This document shows positions 9,201 through 15,028 of a stretch of DNA of 26,856 nt, in pieces. The stretch lies in assembly GCA_020850785.1 (NCBI GenBank), contig JADZDZ010000158.1, positions 1 to 26,856 on the forward strand, given 5' to 3'. The DNA is from Candidatus Sumerlaeota bacterium. GTDB lineage: Bacteria > Sumerlaeota > Sumerlaeia > SLMS01. The notes under the pieces were generated by a model. It was given only the letters and a program-made list of their open reading frames with translations. It had not been told where the DNA came from and searched no databases. The first letter of the stretch is position 1, and the number at the start of each line of letters is the position of its first letter. Position numbers and translations under genes: made by a program.

Positions 9201-9715
9201 CGTCCGAACATTTCGACAAACTGTCCGGTGTACTGTTCCGCCTTCTTCGACTGGCCGTTGATGATGGACTGCGGGATCAATCCCGCGAGGCAGGATGACG
9301 TCGCGATCAGCCCTTCCTTGTGCTTCGCCAACGTTTCAAAATCGATACGCGGCTTGTAGTAGTAGCCCTCCAGATGCCCGATGGTGGAAAGCTTCATCAG
9401 GTTCTGGTAGCCGGTCCAGTTCTCCGCGAGCAACAGCAGGTGATGGGTGTTCTTCTGCTCCCCCGCCCCGCGCGCGCCACGGGAAAACGGCGTGATGTAG
9501 ACCTCGCAGCCGACGATGGGCTTCACGCCTTCCGCGGCGCAGGTGTTCGTGAACTCGTGAATGCCGAACATCACGCCGTGATCGGTGAGCGCCACGGCGG
9601 GCATGCCGAGTTCCTTCACATGGCGCACCATCGGCCCGATGCGGTTCGCGCCATCCAGCAGCGAGTACTCCGAATGGACATGGAGATGAACGAAGTCTGA
9701 AGGACCGATAGCCAT
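6233..9715 (-). CDS. dnaE: DNA polymerase III alpha subunit
   Basis: Catalytic subunit of the replicative DNA polymerase, 1160 residues, the same size as the E. coli protein. Order: N-terminal PHP domain (H12 and H14 in HLHVHSEYS, ALTDHG, TNDCHYM); C-family polymerase palm with catalytic aspartates D404 and D406 in PDIDVDFSDDRR and D558 in LKMDFLGIKN; fingers with GYGFNKSHSAAYA; helix-hairpin-helix region; and an OB-fold near the C-terminus (DKRGASWAIVNMED). The frame is open to 9787, but the PHP domain begins directly after the ATG at 9715. No good Shine-Dalgarno is seen. It lacks an internal DnaQ-type exonuclease, as expected for DnaE. Its PHP metal motifs look more complete than in enterobacteria. 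It lies 135 bp downstream of the acyltransferase gene and is probably transcribed separately. Confidence 0.97.
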   Translation of the reverse strand: MAIGPSDFVHLHVHSEYSLLDGANRIGPMVRHVKELGMPAVALTDHGVMFGIHEFTNTCAAEGVKPIVGCEVYITPFSRGARGAGEQKNTHHLLLLAENWTGYQNLMKLSTIGHLEGYYYKPRIDFETLAKHKEGLIATSSCLAGLIPQSIINGQSKKAEQYTGQFVEMFGRERFFVELQDHGIEEQRIANRELLKIAAAQDLKLIATNDCHYMRREDAKMHDVLLCIQTGSFVNEKDRMKFDGTEFYVKSAEEMAILFRDHPEAVTNTRLVAEMTNIQMPPKKYHLPRFPCPDGHTEESYLIECVRSGARARYGDRVDSDQVLRDRIDFEINVIVKMGFSAYFLIVADFIAHARSQGIPVGPGRGSAAGSVVAYTLGITQLCPLRHGLLFERFLNPDRVSMPDIDVDFSDDRRAEVIEYVRRKYGEDCVCQIVTFGTMKAKNAIRDVGRVLGVDLKTVDRIAKLIPEGPKVNLRSALEEAEELKSVLQSDTTAKQIFDYALQVEGMVRHASTHAAGVVIADQPLTNYLPLYKTPKEVGALTQFTMGQVEEIGLLKMDFLGIKNLSIIQRVENWLREREGITIEWDKIDNVDEKTYKMLHKGQTAGVFQLESPGMTALVKALKPTAFADLTALIALYRPGPLDAKMDQTYVARKHGREKVTYDHPVMEPILKESFGIFIYQEQVMRVAMDLCGFTRGEADVLRKAMGKKKKEVMDQQEEKFISGAKKTHDVDQKLAKYIWDQIVTFAGYGFNKSHSAAYAVVTFQTAYLRANFPTYFQAALLTNEIGGSTDSIAKYVANAREIGLQVLPVDINKSIDYFNPDGNTIWYAMGAVKTVGAAFVQAVMREREANGPFKSFGDFVLRVPSGAMNSRMVEALIKVGAFDRMHPSKKALLQVLPELLQAAQRVQAEKASAQSSLFDAFSEGNGAEPDIHDITIPNVSEWDPKMRAQFEKEFLGFFLKEHPLDKYRVEIDSFGGTRSGSISNIAEELRGEDSRDIAMVGIITAIQTRQDKRGASWAIVNMEDYEGAFEVKFFSRAYEACRELLVVDRVIQVSARLTMWNNRPSIDAIKATAVEQLRENASGIELQFDVQNVSLESLRGLKEVCRRFGGKRPLRVVLSHEIAGDAMLRLNGDHKLTLSEESLAELRGLPGKPVVRLYV

Positions 9716-9850
9716 CGCGGCGCGTGAATCTTTTTTGTGGTGTGAACGCGGAAGGAAAAATTTCCCGCGCGCTGGACAGCCATTCAAGGTGGTGCGGCGG
9801 CCGATTGCAACACAAGAGCGCGAAGGATTTTTCGCTTGCGGGAGAGGCTG
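9716..9850 (-). promoter_or_regulatory. dnaE upstream region with an inverted repeat
   Basis: The 135 bp between the acyltransferase stop and the dnaE start probably hold the dnaE promoter. The only structure I see is an imperfect dyad at 9747-9769: CGCGG, 3-nt bulge, GAAA, AA, TTTC, CCGCG. It lies 32-54 bp before the start codon. The 2-nt centre makes an RNA hairpin unlikely, so it would be an operator-like site if real. No clear -35/-10 pair was recognised. Confidence 0.35.
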
Positions 9851-10984
9851 CTACGCAGCAGCGGGCTGCGGTGCCACGAAGGTCCCCTGCAACCGCGCAA
9901 TCAGCGCGGGATGCCAGCGCGCGACCGCATAGAGGCTGGCAGCGACGAAGCAAAACCACAGGTCCTGGCCCAACGGCGGCCAGTGCTTTGCCCCTATCGC
10001 AAATCGCAACGCGACAAAGGTGAAGTGGCCGACGAAAATGAAGAGGCTGTTCCGGCCACAGACTTCCAGAAACTCCAGGGCGGCGCGCCACCTTCCCCGA
10101 TTATTCAGCGCCGTGATCACCACGTAGAAGACAATGGCGCCGGCGACGATGGAAAGCGTGCGCAAGGGGGCGTGCACGTACTTCTGCGTCAGTGATTCCT
10201 CCATCGATGTTGAAAGAAGATGGTGAACGCCGAAGTCGCCCGCCTGCACGCGCGCGAGCAGAAAACTGGCAACAACGACAACCATGGAAATGGCAAATGC
10301 TGCATTACGAATGCGTGGTGATTTCTTCAATGTGAGATCGACACGCGAGAATCCGGCGGCCAGGCCGACGAGGAAGACAAGCTGCCAGCCCCACTGATGA
10401 AAACCCCGCGCCATGCCGGGGCGCATCCACTCGAAGTCAAAGATATGCGGGTGCGTTTGCAGGGTCGCGTATAGACAAAAGCTGACAGCAAACACCAGCC
10501 ACGCAAGCCCGCGACGAAAACATTCCAGTGCCAATGGTGTGAGCAGCAGCAAGATCACATACAGCGGAAGAATGTCCATGTAGGTCGGCAACCAGCGCAG
10601 CAGCAGGATGTCCCTGAAAAGTTGCGGGAATGTAATGGAGGCGGTTGGTACGGAACGAATTCCCCGCGTGTACAATCCGATATCCGTCATCATCAGCGCG
10701 AGGAAGACGTGGATGAGATAGATCTGAAGCGTACGCAGAAGTATTTTCGCGTAGGCACCGGACCAGCCGAGTTTCTCCGCGCGGCGCAGCGACACCATGC
10801 CGAGCGCGAAGCCTGCCATGAGAACGAATCCGGAGGAACCCTGCAAATAGTTCGGCAGATGCAGCAGCCAAAGTATGTGGCTTCCAAAGGCCGTGTGGTC
10901 CGCTATCATGCAAAGCATTGCGATGCCGCGCAGAGCATCGATGGCGCGGTCCCGTGGTTGTTTGGGAAGGGCGGGTTCAGACAT
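9851..10984 (-). CDS. OpgC-like polytopic membrane acyltransferase
   Basis: A 377-residue integral inner-membrane protein with about ten hydrophobic spans. The N-terminus carries RDRAIDALRGIAMLCMIADH (R13, D16, R19, H30), followed by QGSSGFVLMAGFALGMVSLRR; both match the OpgC / acyltransferase-3-like pattern. OpgC itself adds succinyl groups to periplasmic glucans. Members of the wider group acylate surface polysaccharides, so an acyl transfer onto an envelope glycan is the best guess. The donor and acceptor are not readable. The start ATG overlaps the stop of the upstream GT-C-like gene in a TGATG (10982-10986), and no separate ribosome binding site is visible, so translation is probably coupled and the two products likely act on the same glycan. 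Confidence 0.82.
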   Translation of the reverse strand: MSEPALPKQPRDRAIDALRGIAMLCMIADHTAFGSHILWLLHLPNYLQGSSGFVLMAGFALGMVSLRRAEKLGWSGAYAKILLRTLQIYLIHVFLALMMTDIGLYTRGIRSVPTASITFPQLFRDILLLRWLPTYMDILPLYVILLLLTPLALECFRRGLAWLVFAVSFCLYATLQTHPHIFDFEWMRPGMARGFHQWGWQLVFLVGLAAGFSRVDLTLKKSPRIRNAAFAISMVVVVASFLLARVQAGDFGVHHLLSTSMEESLTQKYVHAPLRTLSIVAGAIVFYVVITALNNRGRWRAALEFLEVCGRNSLFIFVGHFTFVALRFAIGAKHWPPLGQDLWFCFVAASLYAVARWHPALIARLQGTFVAPQPAAA

Positions 10985-12294
10985 CAGTCAAGCGGATGAG
11001 GGCGGAACAGCGTATAATATTCCGTCACAAAAGAAAGGGCAAAGAATCCCGCAGCAAGAACAGCGATGGGCAAAATTCCCATGCGGGATTCATCCTTTTC
11101 ATCTGCGGCAAGGCCGAACAGCCATGCACAAAGAAGCATGATCGGTGGTTGATAGTAACGCTCGTAGGCTTCGTGAATGGTGGCGTGCGCGGCCATCATG
11201 GCAACAAGGGCCACAACCAGCATCGTTGCGCGCGGGCGCTGGCTGCGTGCTCCATTCCAAAGCGCGAACAACCCGACGGCGCCCATGATCGCCAACGGTG
11301 GAAACATGATCGATCGCCCCGCAAGGGACGGCAGCCGCTGGGCGATGGACCACAATGGTCCGCCGCTGCGCCCTTCCGTCAGGTTGTAGGCCGTGGGCCA
11401 GGCGACTGATGCAATCAATCCCACTGTGGCGCAGGCGACAACCGCCGGCGAGTTCCATCGAACTCTCCGCACAAGGGAGGGACTTGCTGCGATGAAGAAG
11501 GGCGTCACGATTCCCAGATAGGAAAGCACCATCGTGATGGCTGCGGGATTGGGCCGTTGGTAGCGCGTCTGAAATGCCGGTGGCGTCAGGCCTCCCCAAA
11601 GTTGGTGGAACTTGACCAGAATCGCGGCGGGCAGAAGCACCAGCATCACCATCAAGGCGATCCTGAGCTTCAGGTTGTCCCTTGATTGCAGCACCGCAAC
11701 GGCCACGGGCGCGATGGCCCAGGCGCTGATCTGCCGGAAGTAGATGGCGCAGAAAATCGCAATCGCCGCGGCGGCGAGTTGTCGAATTTTTCCTGCGCTC
11801 GTCATGGCAAGACCGAGGCCGAGCGTGATGAGAAAGAACGCGGGAAAATCCGTGAGCAACCACATGCCCGACCGAAGCGTGATGGGAAGGGCCATCAGCG
11901 GGAGCGCGATCACGAAGGCGTGCGCGGCGGAAACGCGCGACGGCACAAATGCCTGCAGCAACAAAACGGAACCGAGCGCAAACAATCCCGTGACGAGCCG
12001 GAAGAAATGCAATCCATCGCCCAATGCCTGGCCGATGCCGGCGAGAAACAGGTAGTAGCCCGGCGCCAGCGCCGACGGATAGTCACCAAGCTCCGGGTGC
12101 GGCCACTGGCTTAGGAATTGTCGAAGCACGGGGAGGTGATAATTCGTCTCATCCCTTGCGGGCCCGCCGGGGCCGGTGATGCCGCTGAGGATGACGGGCC
12201 AGGTGAGCGCCGCATACAGAAGCGCCGTCACAACGAGCCACAGGACCCGGTTGCGCGCGTTTGCTCCTGATTTCGCGGCGTCTTCGACGAGCAT
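10984..12294 (-). CDS. Polytopic GT-C-like membrane glycosyltransferase
   Basis: A 436-residue membrane protein with a short cytoplasmic N-terminus and about ten to twelve hydrophobic segments. After the first span, the periplasmic loop carries DETNYH (D48, E49). An acidic pair in this loop is typical of GT-C enzymes of the PMT/ArnT/GT39 kind, which use polyprenyl-phosphate sugars as donors. Another likely lumenal motif is FRQISAWAI. I found no exact family signature, so GT-C assignment is by topology and the acidic loop. The ATG at 12294 has AAGGA at 12299-12303 only 4 nt away; the frame stays open to 12372 but would then overlap the divergent GT2 gene. It is coupled to the downstream OpgC-like gene and divergent from the DPM1-type GT2. 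Confidence 0.78.
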   Translation of the reverse strand: MLVEDAAKSGANARNRVLWLVVTALLYAALTWPVILSGITGPGGPARDETNYHLPVLRQFLSQWPHPELGDYPSALAPGYYLFLAGIGQALGDGLHFFRLVTGLFALGSVLLLQAFVPSRVSAAHAFVIALPLMALPITLRSGMWLLTDFPAFFLITLGLGLAMTSAGKIRQLAAAAIAIFCAIYFRQISAWAIAPVAVAVLQSRDNLKLRIALMVMLVLLPAAILVKFHQLWGGLTPPAFQTRYQRPNPAAITMVLSYLGIVTPFFIAASPSLVRRVRWNSPAVVACATVGLIASVAWPTAYNLTEGRSGGPLWSIAQRLPSLAGRSIMFPPLAIMGAVGLFALWNGARSQRPRATMLVVALVAMMAAHATIHEAYERYYQPPIMLLCAWLFGLAADEKDESRMGILPIAVLAAGFFALSFVTEYYTLFRPHPLD

Positions 12295-12358
12295 CAATTC
12301 CTTGCCCTTGGCGTTCCTTGAACCTAGCAGGTTGCGGAAATCATTTCTGGATGTCTCA
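12295..12358. promoter_or_regulatory. Short divergent promoter region between GT-C and GT2 genes
   Basis: Only 64 bp separate the two divergent start codons, so the promoters must overlap each other or lie partly within the genes. It contains AAGGA (12299-12303) for the minus-strand gene and a GGA (12349-12351) for the plus-strand gene. No consensus promoter was recognised. The shared region suggests coordinated expression of the two glycan genes. Confidence 0.4.
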
Positions 12359-13138
12359 ATGCTCAGCGGCAAGAAGGTAATCGTCGTTTTTCCTGCCTAC
12401 AACGCGGAAAGGACATTGGAGCGCACCTTTCGCGAGGTCGATACCGATATTGTTTCGGAAACGATCCTCGTGGATGACGCCTCCAAGGATCACACGGCGG
12501 AGGTGGCGCGGCGGCTCGGTATCCACACCGTTGTGCACAGCAGGAACAAGGGCTACGGCGGGAACCAGAAGACCTGCTACCGCGAGGCGCTTGGCCGCGG
12601 CGCGGACATCGTGGTGATGGTGCATCCCGACTACCAGTATTCACCGCGCTTGATTCCCGCGATGGCATCCATGATCGCCAGCGGCCACTACGACGCGGTG
12701 ATGGGTTCGCGAATGCTTGGGCAGAATGCGCTGCGTGGCGGGATGCCGGTTTACAAGTATATCTCCAATCGCTTTCTCACACTGTCGCAAAACCTCCTGA
12801 TGGGCCAGAAGTTGTCGGAATACCACACCGGCTATCGCGCGTTCAGCCGCGCGCTGCTGGAATCGCTGCCGCTGGAGGATTATGATGACGACTTCATTTT
12901 CGACAACCAGATGATCGCGCAGGCGATGTACTTCGGATGGCGCGTGGGGGAAATCAGTTGTCCGACGCGCTACTTCGACGAGGCGTCGAGCATCAACTTC
13001 AAGCGCAGTTGCACCTATGGCCTGGGCGTGCTTGGCGTGTCGTTCAACTGCTGGAAGGCGCGCAAGCGCATCGCCGCGAGCAAGTTGTTCCCCGCGCGAA
13101 TTCCCAAGGCGCAACGCGGACCGGGAACGATCGAATAA
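12359..13138 (+). CDS. GT2 glycosyltransferase, polyprenyl-phosphate sugar synthase type (DPM1/DPG-like)
   Basis: A 259-residue single-domain GT-A enzyme with no membrane spans. It has VVFPAYNAERTL at the N-terminus, nucleotide-binding ILVDDASKDHT (D39, D40), SRNKGYGGNQ, and the metal/donor motif VMVHPDYQYSP (D91), then GSRML, YISNRFLT and YHTGYRAF with DDDFIFDNQMI. These are hallmarks of the dolichol-phosphate-mannose/glucose synthase branch, which loads a sugar onto a polyprenyl phosphate at the cytoplasmic face. The start at 12359 sits directly before the first strand; upstream in-frame codons overlap the divergent gene. The downstream methyltransferase starts 2 bp after the stop, so they form an operon. 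It is a good candidate to supply lipid-linked sugar to the nearby GT-C proteins (inference). Confidence 0.9.
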   Translation: MLSGKKVIVVFPAYNAERTLERTFREVDTDIVSETILVDDASKDHTAEVARRLGIHTVVHSRNKGYGGNQKTCYREALGRGADIVVMVHPDYQYSPRLIPAMASMIASGHYDAVMGSRMLGQNALRGGMPVYKYISNRFLTLSQNLLMGQKLSEYHTGYRAFSRALLESLPLEDYDDDFIFDNQMIAQAMYFGWRVGEISCPTRYFDEASSINFKRSCTYGLGVLGVSFNCWKARKRIAASKLFPARIPKAQRGPGTIE

Positions 13139-13140
13139 CA

Positions 13141-14106
13141 ATGCGGCGGCGCGTGGAGCGGGATTGCTGGTGCGGCGCGCGGACGGCGCGTTTGGTCGCC
13201 AACGTTCGCGTGCCCGATGGGGCGCAGTTTCCGCTCGTGCGGTGCGAGGGCTGCAAGGTGTATGCGCTCTTCCCGCAGCCCGACGACGCAACGCTGGCAC
13301 ACTACTACAGCAATGAATACTATGGAAATTCGCGGAAGAAGTTCATTGGGCCCGTTGCCAAATTTGTGGGGTTCTTTCAGGGAGGGCGCGCGCGTCACGT
13401 TGCCCGCGAGGTGAACCGCCACCGCCGCTGTGAGGAGCCGCGCCTGCTGGACGTGGGCTGCGGCAATGGCGGCTTCCTGATGCAGATGCAGCAACGGGGA
13501 TTCGCCGTGGAAGGCACGGAATGGACTGCGGACAGCGCACGCCGCATTCCCGCCAGCGCGGGCATTCCCGTGCACGTGGGGGATTTGCTAACGTTGGACT
13601 TGCCGGAGAAGTCCTTTGATGCAATTACACTGTGGCATGTGTTTGAACACCTTCGGCAACCGGACAAAACGTTGGAAAAAATTCATCGACTGCTGAAGCC
13701 GGGCGGACTGCTGTTCCTCGCGATGCCCAACCATGAAAGCTGGCAGGCGCAGCGCTTCGGGACGAACTGGTTCCACCTTGATCCACCGCGTCACCTCTTC
13801 GGCTTCGGCGTGAAGTCGCTGTCGGCGCTGCTGAGGCTCAGGAAATTCCAACTGCTGGCCGCGAGCACGTTTTCATTCGAGCAGAATCCTTATGGCTACC
13901 TGCAGAGCGTCCTGAATTCACGCGGCTGGCCGCGCGATCGCGCCTATGGCGTGCTGAAGGGGACAAGTCGCGACGCGTTCGCGACGAAGCTGATGGACCT
14001 GATGCGGGTGGCGCTGCTGGTTCCCGCCGCGCTGCTCTACGCCGTTGCGGAATGGCGCGCGGGACGCGGTGGCACCGTGACCATGGTCGCGCGGAAACGT
14101 GGCTGA
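13141..14106 (+). CDS. SAM-dependent class I methyltransferase with N-terminal zinc ribbon
   Basis: A 321-residue protein. The first 60 residues contain a Cys-x-Cys and Cys-x2-Cys pair (C9, C11, C35, C38) ending in a PQPDDATLAHYYSNEYYG segment, a zinc-ribbon lead-in common in sugar and secondary-metabolite methyltransferases. The Rossmann SAM-binding motif is LLDVGCGNGGF (residues 102-112), followed by an acidic position around EGTEW, then DAITLWHVFEHL and LLKPGGLLFLAMPN. A hydrophobic stretch near the C-terminus (VALLVPAALLYAVAEW) could sit on or in the membrane. It begins 2 bp after the GT2 stop and is surely co-transcribed, so a sugar or glycolipid acceptor is a reasonable guess. The methyl acceptor is unknown. 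Confidence 0.87.
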   Translation: MRRRVERDCWCGARTARLVANVRVPDGAQFPLVRCEGCKVYALFPQPDDATLAHYYSNEYYGNSRKKFIGPVAKFVGFFQGGRARHVAREVNRHRRCEEPRLLDVGCGNGGFLMQMQQRGFAVEGTEWTADSARRIPASAGIPVHVGDLLTLDLPEKSFDAITLWHVFEHLRQPDKTLEKIHRLLKPGGLLFLAMPNHESWQAQRFGTNWFHLDPPRHLFGFGVKSLSALLRLRKFQLLAASTFSFEQNPYGYLQSVLNSRGWPRDRAYGVLKGTSRDAFATKLMDLMRVALLVPAALLYAVAEWRAGRGGTVTMVARKRG

Positions 14107-14149
14107 TTCCATGCGCTGCTGGCATTGTTTTCGTGTTGGTGTCGGCACC

Positions 14150-15028
14150 ATGAGGTCCGCCGCGCGCTTCCTGATCAGTTTCATCCTGCTGCTGCTGGCG
14201 CCATGCGTCACAGCGGCGCAGAAGGTGGACAGCAAGCCCGCGCCGCCCGGCAAGCCGCGGCTGGCAACGGACCTTTCACCACGCTACTATCCCTACAAGG
14301 ATCGCGAAAATTATCCGCGACGGCTGCTCGCAAAACTGAATGCTATTCGCGAGCAGCACCGCCTGCCACCGTTGAAGCTGGCGTCGAGTCTGAGCGACGT
14401 GGCGCAGGCCCACTCCACGGACATGTACCTGCGAAACTTCGTGGATCACGTTTCACCGGACAATGAGGACCACACGGGGCGGCTGGCGCGGTTGAAGCCG
14501 CGGTTGCTGACCCTGCAGGCAAAGGAAAACCTTGCCTGGTACGAGGCCACGTTTCTGCTGCCCGAAGCGGAACTGATCGACAAGGAATTCGAAGGGCTGA
14601 TGAACTCACCGTCCCACCGCGCGGCGATCCTGAGCGATGATGTCTTCTACGTCGGCTTTGGATTCACAACGTTCTGGAATGGTGACCGCTTTGAATCGAA
14701 TCAGGTGCAACTGTTCGCCGACATTGTGGGCGAATGGCGGCAGAACCTGCCGGACACGATCCATCCGGGACAGACCCTTGAGTTGATGCTGATGCGCCCC
14801 ATCGACGCCTATCTGGCGAGCGAGTCCGATCCCCGTGGCCAGTTTCCCGACCCGCAATCACCGAACAAGCATTGGATCGGCGGGCTTCCCATTCCATTCG
14901 TGACACAGGCGCAAACACCGACCATCAAAATCCCCAATGTTCCCGAAGGGAATTATCGCATCCAGTGCTCGCCAAAGGACGCAAACCGCTACGTGGTGGT
15001 GAAGCGCGTCCGCGTGGAGCGCGGCTAG
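14150..15028 (+). CDS. Exported CAP-domain (SCP/PR1, YkwD-like) protein
   Basis: A 292-residue secreted or periplasmic protein. A signal peptide fills residues 1-23 (basic start, hydrophobic FLISFILLLLA, cut near TAA-Q). The CAP domain runs from about 55 to 190, with H88 (AQAHSTDM), H100 (DHVSP), E126 (AKENLAW) and H156 (NSPSHRAAIL), which are the conserved cavity positions. About 100 C-terminal residues form an additional, probably beta-rich, region that I do not recognise. The biochemical role of bacterial CAP proteins is largely unsettled. The frame is open from a GTG at 14099 that overlaps the methyltransferase gene by 8 bp; I prefer ATG at 14150 because it starts the signal peptide. It ends in a CTAG shared with the convergent gene. 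Confidence 0.87.
   Translation: MRSAARFLISFILLLLAPCVTAAQKVDSKPAPPGKPRLATDLSPRYYPYKDRENYPRRLLAKLNAIREQHRLPPLKLASSLSDVAQAHSTDMYLRNFVDHVSPDNEDHTGRLARLKPRLLTLQAKENLAWYEATFLLPEAELIDKEFEGLMNSPSHRAAILSDDVFYVGFGFTTFWNGDRFESNQVQLFADIVGEWRQNLPDTIHPGQTLELMLMRPIDAYLASESDPRGQFPDPQSPNKHWIGGLPIPFVTQAQTPTIKIPNVPEGNYRIQCSPKDANRYVVVKRVRVERG

Noticed and set aside
8186..9298. A 370-codon open frame on the plus strand opposite dnaE.
   Set aside because: The dnaE reading is unambiguous, and the opposite frame lacks a ribosome binding site or any motif.
15025..15028. The CTAG shared by the stops of the CAP and TMTC-like genes as a special signal.
   Set aside because: CTAG is a stop on both strands by its symmetry, so overlapping convergent stops need no further explanation in a compact genome.
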